From an uncultured Christensenella sp. (GTDB taxonomy: Bacteria; Bacillota; Clostridia; Christensenellales; CAG-917): DNA of 64,000 nt. Position 1 is the stretch's first letter; each line of letters begins with the position of its first letter. The DNA lies in NCBI GenBank assembly GCA_910577815.1, contig CAJTNO010000001.1, forward strand, positions 248,001 to 312,000, in the 5' to 3' direction. Under the pieces are notes generated by a model. The model searched no databases, had not been told where the DNA came from, and saw only the letters and a program-made list of their open reading frames with translations. Shown piece after piece: positions 1 through 8,838 of the stretch. Position numbers and translations under genes: made by a program.

Positions 1-2
1 GC

Positions 3-551
3 GAGGACGCAATAAAAAAACTGCTTGTACGCTTGCCCGAGGGCGGAAAAGACGAGGAGTTTTCGGCGGCTAAAAAGAGCTTTGATAAGTATTTTATAAT
101 AAGGATATGCGTGTGGTCCGCGGCTCTTGCGGTTACGCTTGCGGGGGCGATATATACCCTTTGTTATCTGCTTAACACCGCTAATTTTTTGGGCGAGGAC
201 GTGACGGAGGCAATGCTTAATCTTGTAAAATGCGTTATGTCGTTTACGTTTGCTTCGCTTGTCGCGCTTGCGGTTGCCGCTACCGTAAACGGCGTGCTTG
301 CCAAAAAGCAGCTGACGCAAATGAAGGCTATGATAAAGCACGGCGACGGAACTAAGCCCTATGCCGAAAGCGCTGCCGTATGGCAGAAGATTAAGACGGC
401 GGCAAACGGCACTGCCGTAATTTGGACGGTGCGAGGAATTATCTTTATTGCGGCGATTGTGTTTATCGCTCTCGGAGTATTGAACGGCGGCGCGCACGAC
501 GTGCTGGTTAAGGCGATAAATATCTGTCAGGAATGTATAGGTCTGGGTTGA
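3..551 (+). CDS. Hypothetical membrane protein, 5' end outside window
   Basis: The frame is open to the first base, so the gene almost certainly starts upstream; the in-frame TTG at 33 is not needed as a start. The visible 182 residues hold a charged N-terminal part and three hydrophobic segments, roughly at residues 30-60, 70-95 and 140-165 of the visible part. No conserved motif was recognised. It ends 10 bp before the start of the iron-sulfur/thioredoxin gene, which has its own strong site (GAGGAGG), so the two are likely cotranscribed. It could be a small accessory membrane partner of that redox protein, which is inference from position only. Confidence 0.6.
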   Translation, partial: EDAIKKLLVRLPEGGKDEEFSAAKKSFDKYFIIRICVWSAALAVTLAGAIYTLCYLLNTANFLGEDVTEAMLNLVKCVMSFTFASLVALAVAATVNGVLAKKQLTQMKAMIKHGDGTKPYAESAAVWQKIKTAANGTAVIWTVRGIIFIAAIVFIALGVLNGGAHDVLVKAINICQECIGLG

Positions 552-561
552 GGAGGAGATT

Positions 562-2358
562 ATGAAAATTGCCGTTATCGTAATATCCGTTTTACTTGCC
601 GCGGGACTTATATGCTTTTTTACCGTTGTAGCCCTGAAGCGTTTAAGCGTGAATAAATATAAATCGTATGCGACGGGAGGCGCGCTTGCCGCCGCTAAGG
701 TCTGGCTTGTAAATCACCGTCCGAGTAAGCGCAGGCTTATTCAGCTGTATGCGGCGGTGCTTTATAACGCGAATATAAAGGGCTTTATTTCGGGACAGAT
801 ATATACGAGCGAAACCTCTAAATATATGTGCGTGCCCGGTCTTAACTGCTATTCCTGCCCGGGCGCAGTGGGCGCGTGTCCGATGGGCGCGTTTCAGAAC
901 GCGCTGTCCGAAAGCAATACCCGCGCTCCTTATTACGTGCTGGGCATTCTCGCTATTTTCGGTCTTATGCTTGCGCGCGTTATCTGCGGCTTTTTGTGCC
1001 CCGTCGGACTTTGTCAGGAGCTTCTTTATAAGGCTCGCACTCCCAAGCTTAAGAAAAACAGGGCGACGCGCGTTTTCTCTTATCTGAAATACGTTATACT
1101 CGCGCTTGCAATAGCACTTCCGCTTATATACGCAGCCTTCGATATTCCGCTTCCCGCATTTTGTAAGTATATTTGTCCTGCAGGAACTATCGGCGGCGCG
1201 GTTATGTTGCTTGTAAATCCCGCAAACGCAGGGCTTTTCGCTCAGCTCGGCTGGCAGTTTACCTTTAAGTTTTGCCTCGCTATAGGCTTTATTGTCTGCT
1301 CGGTGTTTATCTTCAGATTTTTCTGTAGGTTTCTGTGTCCGCTCGGCGCGATTTACGGATTTTTCAACCGCTATGCGCTGATTGGCGTTACCGTGGATAA
1401 ATCAAGCTGTACCGATTGCGGACTGTGCGTTGCGCACTGTAAAATGGACGTAAAGCGCGTAGGCGACCACGAATGTATAAATTGCGGCGAATGTATGTCC
1501 GTATGTCCGACTAAGGCAATAGGCTGGAAGGGCTCTAAAATCTTTTTGCATAAGGATATGACCGAGGATTTGGCTCCCGCAGTTAAGCCCCTGTCCGTGG
1601 AAAACGGAATGGTTAAAATAGCGCAGGGCGACGGCGGAATTGCCGAGATTGCAAAGAGCGAATATATAGAAAATTCGCTCGCCAAGGCGGAGCTTGCCGC
1701 TTACGATACGGGCGAGGCGGTGGAGAAATTCAAGCCGTCCGCGGATGTCAAAACAAGCAAAAGACCTAAAAAGCCCGTTAAGTATTACCTGGAGATGACC
1801 GCCTGGATTATTGCCGTCGCCGTGCTTGCCGTTGCGCTTATCCTTTATAACTTCGTGGACGTGCCGAAGGACGGATATATTCCCGCGCCTCCCGACGGGG
1901 ACGTAACCGTAGGCAATCAGGTAGGCGATACCGCGCCCGATTTTACCATTCGCTTATACGGCACTGACGGAGAGCAGTTTAATCTGTATGATAACAGGGG
2001 TAAAATTACCGTAGTCAATTTCTGGGCTACCTGGTGTACGCCGTGCGTGGAGGAAATCCCGTACTTCAACGAGCTTGCGGTGAATTATCCCGAGCTGTCC
2101 GTAATTGCCGTGCACGGCTCGTCTACAAGCGACGTGGAGAAGTTTATAGACCGTAAGGGCTGGCGCGATTATAAGCTTACTTTTGCCCAGGACAATCTTA
2201 ACGGAACGCAATGTCAGACCTACGCGACGTTCGGCGGCGCGGGTATGTGGCCTATGACCGTTATTATCGACGCGGACGGAAAGATTTTGTATAACGGCAC
2301 GCAGTCTTTTAAGGATTATCGGCAGCTCGAGGAATTGATGAACAGCTTAATGAATTGA
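562..2358 (+). CDS. Membrane 4Fe-4S (NapH/YccM-like) protein fused to TlpA thioredoxin
   Basis: This 598-residue fusion begins with a membrane segment and a Cys-rich loop (CYSCPGAVGACPMGA, near residue 95). Several membrane helices follow, carrying CGFLCPVGLC and CRFLCPLGA, the double CxxxCP signature of NapH-type quinol-oxidising membrane ferredoxins. Next comes a two-cluster ferredoxin part (CTDCGLCVAHC near 283, CINCGECMSVCP near 308), then one more membrane helix near 415-435. The last 140 residues are a TlpA/ResA thioredoxin fold with active site WCTPC near 490. The fused order suggests electrons pass from a membrane or cytoplasmic donor through the clusters to an extracytoplasmic thiol reductant; that direction is inference. 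A GAGGAGG site lies 6-7 bases before the ATG. A palindromic terminator follows. Confidence 0.88.
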   Translation: MKIAVIVISVLLAAGLICFFTVVALKRLSVNKYKSYATGGALAAAKVWLVNHRPSKRRLIQLYAAVLYNANIKGFISGQIYTSETSKYMCVPGLNCYSCPGAVGACPMGAFQNALSESNTRAPYYVLGILAIFGLMLARVICGFLCPVGLCQELLYKARTPKLKKNRATRVFSYLKYVILALAIALPLIYAAFDIPLPAFCKYICPAGTIGGAVMLLVNPANAGLFAQLGWQFTFKFCLAIGFIVCSVFIFRFFCRFLCPLGAIYGFFNRYALIGVTVDKSSCTDCGLCVAHCKMDVKRVGDHECINCGECMSVCPTKAIGWKGSKIFLHKDMTEDLAPAVKPLSVENGMVKIAQGDGGIAEIAKSEYIENSLAKAELAAYDTGEAVEKFKPSADVKTSKRPKKPVKYYLEMTAWIIAVAVLAVALILYNFVDVPKDGYIPAPPDGDVTVGNQVGDTAPDFTIRLYGTDGEQFNLYDNRGKITVVNFWATWCTPCVEEIPYFNELAVNYPELSVIAVHGSSTSDVEKFIDRKGWRDYKLTFAQDNLNGTQCQTYATFGGAGMWPMTVIIDADGKILYNGTQSFKDYRQLEELMNSLMN

Positions 2359-2475
2359 CATCGGAAGTGTTTGACAGATGACTTAAATTGATATGTTGAT
2401 AAATATTTTATCGGTAGTGAATGTTTTAAGAAAGTCGGCAGCAGGGGAGAAGGCAAGCTTAATCAAATATAATAT

Positions 2476-2503
2476 AACAGCGACGGAATATTCCGTCGCT
2501 GTT
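2476..2503. terminator. Bidirectional intrinsic terminator
   Basis: This is a perfect inverted repeat (arm AACAGCGACGGAAT, 14 bp, no loop spacer), followed on the plus strand by TTTTT-type sequence. It lies between the fusion gene and the convergent lipoprotein gene and could serve both. Confidence 0.8.
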
Positions 2504-2535
2504 TTTAGGTTTTAGAACTTTAACTATTAAAGATA

Positions 2536-4800
2536 TTACGCTTTTACAAATACATATACCGTTTCATTCGCATCGTTTGTGAAGGTTACCGTGCTTGATT
2601 CGGCATTAAAGACTACAGAGTATTCGAAAGGTCCCATAAAGTCGGTAAAGCCAAAGGTGTAGGTGCCATCATCATTCTTTGTCCAAGTGCCGCGTTCCAA
2701 TTCCTCATAGGTTTCCTGCATACTGTCGTATTTGCGAATCGCATAGGCGGTATTCGTTACAGTAAGAATGAAATCAGTCTCTTTCAAAATCTCGCCGTAA
2801 TAATCGTCTCCTACGTTATATTCATCGCCGTATTCGTTTAATAACCGAACATTGTAGTTGCCGACGATTACATCCGCAGCCTCTTCTTTCTCACCGTAAT
2901 AATAGAGCGGGAACATCCATTCGCAGCCCTCCTCGGTGGACATATCTACCTGCCAATAAATGATGTCGTGATTTGCATTTCCGAATGCGAGGAGGAAATC
3001 ATATAAATCCTGGTTGAGGGGATATACTCCGTCTGCGTTTACGTTTGCCGCATAGCAGTTTTCGTTTTCAAGCGTTTCGGGAATTACGTTTACCATTCCG
3101 AACATACCGGGCTCCTGGTCGTATTCGTTAAAGCCTCTGATTAGCAGACGGTAGTCGTTGAAGGTGTTTCCTTTTTCAAGGTTTTCCTTGTCCTGCGCGC
3201 TTGTTACGTCAAATACGTATTTTGCGGGAATATCGGACATCTCAAAATATGCGAGCGCCGCGGCTTCGCCGAAACGGAAGGAGTCGAGCTGCTCGGTGAG
3301 CATTACAACCACTACGGGACCGTCCGCAGTTCCTAAATGATAGTAACCGTCGCTTCCCTTTACGAGCGTTGTGGCAGAGCTCATTTCTACGGGAGTAAGC
3401 TCCTTGCTGCTGTCGGCGAAGGTGTATTTTGCAATTTCTCCGTTCGCGCTCACTACGTTTGTGGTGTTGGTGATTTCCTTATCCAAAACTATTTGCAGGT
3501 CAAAATTTGCGGGGTAGCTTTCCGCTTTTACGGACACCGCAAAGTAGATTGTGCTTCCGAGCGCGTCGGGCGTTACCTTTGTAGAGTAAGACGCGTTCTT
3601 TACGTAAAGCGCGCTGTCCACGGGAGTATCTATAAACGTGGTCTTGCCAAGGCTTACGTACGCAAGCGCTTCGCCCTTAACGCTTGCCGTATACTTGCCC
3701 GCTTTAGTGGGCTTGAACGCGACAACAGCGTTTACGTTCTGTTGAGATACGGTAAGATTTACGGTTGCGCCGACGCCCTCCTTATCAACATAGCTCGATA
3801 CGGGCGAGGCAATTACGAATTTTGCGGTCAGTTGTTCGGCAGTGCTGTTTTCTACGTTGATATAGAAGGTCTTGCCCGCTTCCAAGGTTATTTCGTTGAA
3901 GATTGCCTTTCCGCCCAAGGGTACGAAGGACGTCGAGTTGCTGAGAAATTTGAGCTTTAAGTTGCTTTCGCCGCAGTAAAACGAATATACGCCGGATATT
4001 GCGGGAGTGATTGAAAAGTGTGCGGTCTCGTTTGCCTCGAGCGTCTTTGTGAACGCGTAGGACGGGAATTTGTGCGCGCTTGCGGGATAGAAGCCGTTTG
4101 CCGCCGTGTATTCCGTCTTTTCGGCGTCGGTCATTGCCTCTGCGTCGAGTACCGAAGTGATTTCGTATATTTTGATAGTCATCTCGGTGTCCGTTGCGCT
4201 GAAGTTCTTGCCCGTATAATATCCGTTTTCGTCACGCTCGTATGTGAAGCCTGCGGGCAGGTCCAAAATCTGGACGTGATAGTTGTTTTTTGCTACGTAG
4301 ATTTCCGCCGTTCCGTTTTCACCGAGGCTTACAGGCTCCAGACAATTTCCCGCAAGCGTACATACTCCGACCTGTACGCCCTCGCTGTAGAAGGGAGTGC
4401 CGTCCTTTGCGTTTACAAGATTGACGGTGTAGGAGAATGCTTTTACAAGCGTAACAGTCAAGTCCTTGTTCTCCTTTGTGAGCTTGAGCGCGTCGGCGTC
4501 CGCAACGGAATAGTTTGCGGGAAGATTTGACAGTACTACGTCGTATTCGTCCTCCGCAAGCTCGAAGACGGTTTTGCCCGTCGCGTCCGTGGTTTTGAAC
4601 TCGAAGGTCGCCGTGCCCTTTTTGATTGTTACCTTTACGCCCTCGGCAGGCGCGTCCGCGCCTGTGTTGACCGTTACGGTGTATTTTGCAGTATTTGCCT
4701 CGGGCGGGTCGTCGTTATTACACGCCGCGAGTGCGAAACAGGCTGCCAAGCAGATTGCAAGAACTACGATGAACAGTGATTTCTTACAGAATTTTGCCAT
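2536..4800 (-). CDS. Large secreted lipoprotein with Cna-B/carboxypeptidase-regulatory-like repeats
   Basis: This protein of 754 residues has a lysine-rich start, a hydrophobic stretch and a lipobox (LAAC, Cys 26), so it should be lipid-anchored outside the membrane. Residues 36-200 contain two beta-rich modules (YTVTVNTG..., YTVNLVNAKDG...) of the carboxypeptidase-regulatory/SpaA type; the same module opens the neighbouring 1128-residue lipoprotein. The remainder is beta-rich with YFAVSV/YTASVKG-type strands and no catalytic motif I recognise. The C-terminal 100 residues resemble a small beta-barrel (GTWTKNDDGTYTFGF). An AGGAGG-like site precedes the start. The gene lies 58 bp behind the other lipoprotein gene on the same strand, so they are probably one operon. 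Function unknown; surface binding is only a guess. Confidence 0.8.
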   Translation of the reverse strand: MAKFCKKSLFIVVLAICLAACFALAACNNDDPPEANTAKYTVTVNTGADAPAEGVKVTIKKGTATFEFKTTDATGKTVFELAEDEYDVVLSNLPANYSVADADALKLTKENKDLTVTLVKAFSYTVNLVNAKDGTPFYSEGVQVGVCTLAGNCLEPVSLGENGTAEIYVAKNNYHVQILDLPAGFTYERDENGYYTGKNFSATDTEMTIKIYEITSVLDAEAMTDAEKTEYTAANGFYPASAHKFPSYAFTKTLEANETAHFSITPAISGVYSFYCGESNLKLKFLSNSTSFVPLGGKAIFNEITLEAGKTFYINVENSTAEQLTAKFVIASPVSSYVDKEGVGATVNLTVSQQNVNAVVAFKPTKAGKYTASVKGEALAYVSLGKTTFIDTPVDSALYVKNASYSTKVTPDALGSTIYFAVSVKAESYPANFDLQIVLDKEITNTTNVVSANGEIAKYTFADSSKELTPVEMSSATTLVKGSDGYYHLGTADGPVVVVMLTEQLDSFRFGEAAALAYFEMSDIPAKYVFDVTSAQDKENLEKGNTFNDYRLLIRGFNEYDQEPGMFGMVNVIPETLENENCYAANVNADGVYPLNQDLYDFLLAFGNANHDIIYWQVDMSTEEGCEWMFPLYYYGEKEEAADVIVGNYNVRLLNEYGDEYNVGDDYYGEILKETDFILTVTNTAYAIRKYDSMQETYEELERGTWTKNDDGTYTFGFTDFMGPFEYSVVFNAESSTVTFTNDANETVYVFVKA

Positions 4801-4858
4801 ATTTACCTCCTCAAAAGTAAGTTTTTATTTGTCCTCCCTTAGGAGCAAACGTTTGTTG

Positions 4859-7800
4859 TTATACGTTTTTTGCGTCGTACGTTCTGAAATACCAGCAGAA
4901 TCTCAACCATTCGTTGTCAAGCACCGGCTCGTATACTCCGTCCATCGCCATATTGTTTCTCGTTTCGATATACAGCTTGAGTATCGTTACGATTTCGTCC
5001 GTGACCTTTATAAGTCCTTTGAGTTCGCCTTCGGCGGGCGCCGACGCGACAAGCTCCTTTACGCGCGCGGTGTAGTCCTTGTAGAGTTTCTTGCCTTCGG
5101 GGTTAAGATATCCTAAGTCGTGCTTGGGCTCGTATCTGACTATCGTTTTGTCCGCCTCGTCGTGATAATATATCACTCTGTAGCGGAAATCGAATACCTT
5201 GTAGTCAAGCTTGGTTTTGCCCGTTTTGTCTATCGGGTCGGGCAGATATGCGTCCGCAAGCTGGCTGAGCGACTGTCTGCCGCCCATAACCGGAGTGGGA
5301 TTGAGTACGTCGAGATAGATGAAGTCGCCCATAGTTCCGTCCGGCTTTACCGCGTGATAGTAGCCGTTTGCGTCCTTTATCGTCTGTACCGCGCCCGCAA
5401 GTATCATCGTGCCGCCTATTATCGCGCCGTTTTCGTCCAGCTCCGCAGTGTAGAAGTCGTCGGAGCAGGGGAGAAGCGCGGTTGCGGTTTCGCCTAAGCA
5501 AGTAATTTTAAAGTCGAGTTTGCCTACTTCAGCCATTCGGAAGGATACGGTAAAATAATACCTTTCGCCCGCTTTCATATAGCGATGTATCTCAAAGTTG
5601 TGCTCGTTTACGCCGTCAATCGTTATGCGCGTGTCTCCGCAGAATATCAGCGGGTTGTCATCGTCGGTGCTGTCGTCGTACAGCCATATCTGTCCGCCGT
5701 ATTGCAATGCGTCCTTGGCGGGTATAAGCGACTCGATTTTATAAACTCCGTCCGCCGGGGCGGTGAAGCTGTATGTCTTGATGGGATACGGATAGAAGTA
5801 TCTTGTAAGGTCCGCGGTTATCGTCGTTTCCGCTTCTACGGGTATAGCCGTTTCGGTCGTGAGTCCGATAATCGGATTGCCGATAGGAGTACCGCTGCCG
5901 TAGTGCGAATAGAAATAACATACCTCAAGCACCTCCTTTTCGTGAGAGCTGAAGCCGCTTGCCGATTTCATAAACTGTACGAGGATATCGTGCAGCTCGG
6001 CATCAAGAGGCAGGAAGCCGTATATTTCCGATATCGTTGCGGTGTAAAGATACTCGGTGAGGTCTTCGCGCCAATCCTTGTATACTCCGTTTACCGTGAA
6101 GTTGCAGTTTATAACGTATTCGCCCGCTTCGTTTACGCCGAGGATTAGCTCCCTCAAGGAGTAGCTGTTCCAGTTGGACACGTTGAGCAGGTTGACGAAT
6201 ACCAAGGGAGCTTCGTCGTTGCCCGCGAATTCGGAATTCTCAAGAGCCGACGTGTTTACGTGATAGTAGCCGTCCGATTTGAGCTCGATGTCCGCATAGT
6301 ACGGATATCTGTCCGCGCCCTCGTCAGGTCTGCCGTATGCCGCGCTGCGTATCATATCCGTAGGCTCCGTTATGTCGGCGACGTCAAGGAAGCGTACGTT
6401 CTTGATGTATATGTTGTCCTTGCCCGTGTTGGTGCTGCTGTCCTTGATGTAGGTCATAGCAAAGCTATGCTCCTCCGCGGTCAGGTCTGTGTATACGTAG
6501 CAGGTCTTCCAGCCCTCGGAATCTCCCGATATTGTGCGCACTACCTTTCCGTCCCACACGATGGACATAATGTCGGCATCCAATTCCGTCTGCGCCCAGT
6601 AGTCAAACGAGAATACCTTGCCGGGAGCCACGTTTACCTTTGCATAGATAATCGCTATGGAGTTCGGCTTGCCCGTGTTTGAGGCGTAAAGCACGTTTTC
6701 CGTGTCGGATACGCCCTCGACGGTGCCGTATATATAGGGCCAGGCATACTCGTATTCGGTTTCTCCGTAGTACTCAACCGTCGCGCCTGCGGGGAATTGC
6801 TCCGAATTGTTGAGGAATTCTCCCACTTTTTCGTAGTGGTCGGCGTCTACCGTTATGTCGGGCTTGCTAATCTCGGAGGTTATGGAGTCGCTTGTGTGCG
6901 TTCCCGGGATGAAGGTCTGAACATAGTCGTCTCCGATATATTTTTCAAAGAGTCGCTCCCATACCTCGGCGTCGAGTATTGCGCCCGATTCCACGCGAGC
7001 TATCGCGCCGTAACGGTCGATTACTATTGTTGTCGGGTAGGCGCTAAGCTGAAATTTGCCGGCGATGTTGTGTTTGTCGCGCATCATCGGGAAGGTGTAG
7101 CCGTACTGCTCGTAGAATGAGGCGATGGTGGAATCCGAATCTCCGCCCTGATAGTTGCTTATGGCAACAATCTCAATGACGTCTTTGTACTTTTCGTACG
7201 CCTCCTGCATTGCGGGCATTTCCTTAAGACACCAGCTGCACTGCGTTCCCCAGTTGTTGATTAGTATTGCCTTTTTGGTTTTGAGCAGCTCCGCTATGCT
7301 TACCGATACGGGCATTCCGTTTACGGTGTAGGGCGTTGTAAACGTATAGTTGTGTATTATGTCGCCGATGACGTATTCGGTATTGGGTGCGGGGTCGGTC
7401 ATTATTACCGAGGACTTGAGCGTCATAATCGCGTTGGGCTGCTCGGGAGATACCGTTGCGTATTTGGTTGTGTAGCCGTTGGGTACGTTGTCCATTACGA
7501 TTTTGTATTCTCTCTTGGCAAGCGTGAAGGCATATACGCCGTCCTTGTCCGTATTGCCGAATAATACGAGATTGTCGCCGTTATAGATGCTTATTTCGGC
7601 GTCCGCAAACAGCAGTCCGCCCTCCGTTTTTACGGTGAGCGTGTATGCGAGCGTTTCGCCGTCGAAAAGATTTATCTGCGTATCGGGATTTTTTCCGTCC
7701 GCCTTTACCGAGCCCTCGAAGATGTTGCCTGCGGGGAGGTCGGATACGAATACCGAGTATTCGCCGTATTCAAGCTCGACGGACGCCACGCCCTGCGCGT

Positions 7801-8245
7801 TGGTCTTTGCCGTACCCGCAGCCGCGTTGCCCTTTCTCCAGCTGACGGTTACGTTTGCGGCGGGACTGCCCGTCTTTGTCTTGACTGTAGCGGTGTAGGT
7901 TATGCGCTCGCGCTCAAGCTGAATGATTATCTTTCGCATAGACGCGCTTACTGATACCTCGGTGTAGGTCAGCCCGTCCTCCAGGTTCGAAAGCGTTATC
8001 GAATACGTGCCGGAAGGCAGCTTTGCGGTTGCCTTTCCGTCCTCGCCGCTTATCGCGCTGCCTTTTACGGAACCGCCTGCGTTCCAGTTTACCGTTACGC
8101 CTTTGATAGGCTCCTCGGAGGGGGAGAGAACCGTTACGGTGTATTCCTCCGTAGGCGCGGTGTTGTTGCAGCCTACCGCCAAAGTGCCGAAGGTTATCAG
8201 CACCATTGCGACTGCAAGTAAGGAAACGATGATTTTGTTTTTCAT
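4859..8245 (-). CDS. Very large lipoprotein with extracellular redoxin (TlpA-like) domain
   Basis: This protein has 1128 residues. A signal peptide with lipobox (AVGC, Cys 26) is followed by three Cna-B/carboxypeptidase-regulatory-like modules (residues about 34-110, 115-195, 200-275). A redoxin/TlpA-like domain spans about 290-440, with motif CSWC near residue 334 and a later cis-Pro context (AYPTTIVID). The long C-terminal part is beta-rich, with carbohydrate-binding-module-like stretches (FSFDYWAQTE, KIESLIPA). It sits opposite the iron-sulfur/TlpA fusion gene, so a shared role in extracytoplasmic thiol chemistry is plausible. The start has AAAGAGG eight bases upstream. Which protein it reduces or oxidises cannot be read from sequence. 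Confidence 0.82.
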   Translation of the reverse strand: MKNKIIVSLLAVAMVLITFGTLAVGCNNTAPTEEYTVTVLSPSEEPIKGVTVNWNAGGSVKGSAISGEDGKATAKLPSGTYSITLSNLEDGLTYTEVSVSASMRKIIIQLERERITYTATVKTKTGSPAANVTVSWRKGNAAAGTAKTNAQGVASVELEYGEYSVFVSDLPAGNIFEGSVKADGKNPDTQINLFDGETLAYTLTVKTEGGLLFADAEISIYNGDNLVLFGNTDKDGVYAFTLAKREYKIVMDNVPNGYTTKYATVSPEQPNAIMTLKSSVIMTDPAPNTEYVIGDIIHNYTFTTPYTVNGMPVSVSIAELLKTKKAILINNWGTQCSWCLKEMPAMQEAYEKYKDVIEIVAISNYQGGDSDSTIASFYEQYGYTFPMMRDKHNIAGKFQLSAYPTTIVIDRYGAIARVESGAILDAEVWERLFEKYIGDDYVQTFIPGTHTSDSITSEISKPDITVDADHYEKVGEFLNNSEQFPAGATVEYYGETEYEYAWPYIYGTVEGVSDTENVLYASNTGKPNSIAIIYAKVNVAPGKVFSFDYWAQTELDADIMSIVWDGKVVRTISGDSEGWKTCYVYTDLTAEEHSFAMTYIKDSSTNTGKDNIYIKNVRFLDVADITEPTDMIRSAAYGRPDEGADRYPYYADIELKSDGYYHVNTSALENSEFAGNDEAPLVFVNLLNVSNWNSYSLRELILGVNEAGEYVINCNFTVNGVYKDWREDLTEYLYTATISEIYGFLPLDAELHDILVQFMKSASGFSSHEKEVLEVCYFYSHYGSGTPIGNPIIGLTTETAIPVEAETTITADLTRYFYPYPIKTYSFTAPADGVYKIESLIPAKDALQYGGQIWLYDDSTDDDNPLIFCGDTRITIDGVNEHNFEIHRYMKAGERYYFTVSFRMAEVGKLDFKITCLGETATALLPCSDDFYTAELDENGAIIGGTMILAGAVQTIKDANGYYHAVKPDGTMGDFIYLDVLNPTPVMGGRQSLSQLADAYLPDPIDKTGKTKLDYKVFDFRYRVIYYHDEADKTIVRYEPKHDLGYLNPEGKKLYKDYTARVKELVASAPAEGELKGLIKVTDEIVTILKLYIETRNNMAMDGVYEPVLDNEWLRFCWYFRTYDAKNV

Positions 8246-8369
8246 AATTACCTCTTTAAATATTGCGTTGGTTACGCGTTTATCAAATTCAGAATTCTTT
8301 TAAAGCAACAGGTCGGATACGTAATGATTTGCAATATAACGTAGCATCCTTCCGTATTGCATTTTTATA

Positions 8370-8390
8370 CATAGAATAAGTTATTCTACG
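8370..8390. promoter_or_regulatory. Palindromic site, copy 1
   Basis: The core TAGAATAA-G-TTATTCTA is a perfect 8+1+8 inverted repeat. It lies about 11 bp downstream of a possible minus-strand -10 (8402-8407) for the lipoprotein operon, a good place for an operator. It matches the sites at 8538, 27728 and 27894. Confidence 0.5.
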
Positions 8391-8537
8391 TATATATTCA
8401 GATTATAACGTTATAAATCTTAAGCACGTCATTCGTTTTTGTCAATAAATTTTGTATTATAATGCAATATTTATGTATTTTTTAAGCATTTCTATGCATT
8501 TTACGAATACTTATTCCCTGATTTTTGCGAATATGTT

Positions 8538-8558
8538 CATAGAATAACTTATTCTGCG
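8538..8558. promoter_or_regulatory. Palindromic site, copy 2
   Basis: The core AGAATAA-C-TTATTCT is a perfect 7+1+7 repeat inside the same intergenic region, 148 bp from copy 1. It shares the leading CATAGAATAA with the other three sites. Confidence 0.45.
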
Positions 8559-8790
8559 CACATATTTTATACAGCTTCTTCCATTTAAAACTAAGTGATT
8601 ACTTGATTTTTTGATGATTTTTTAAATTTTGATGTATATTCGATTGGTTTTTGCATAATTATGCAAAACGCTTTGGTTTTTCTTTAGATTGTGACTTTTT
8701 GCGTGCTTGTTCAATTTTTGGAGTTGAAATATTAAAAGCAATAAATTGACGCGCTTTTCGCTTATAAGCTTTATTCTGTTGCTCGGTTGC

Positions 8791-8819
8791 TTGTAAACGC
8801 TTTAAAAAAATGCTATTAT
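8791..8819 (+). promoter_or_regulatory. Promoter for the ABC-F gene
   Basis: TTGTAA, 17-bp spacer, TATTAT. Transcription would start near 8826, giving a very short leader that just contains the ribosome site AAGGAGAG (about 8828-8835). Confidence 0.55.
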
Positions 8820-8838
8820 ATCAAGGCAAGGAGAGGCT

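Larger units (their letters stand above)
8246..8838. promoter_or_regulatory. AT-rich divergent intergenic region
   Basis: These 593 bp separate the minus-strand lipoprotein operon from the plus-strand ABC-F gene. The region holds two copies of a 21-bp palindrome (listed separately), a TTATAACGTTATAA palindrome near 8403-8416 that contains a minus-strand TATAAT (8402-8407), and the ABC-F promoter at its right end. No reading frame with a ribosome site was seen. Confidence 0.6.
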
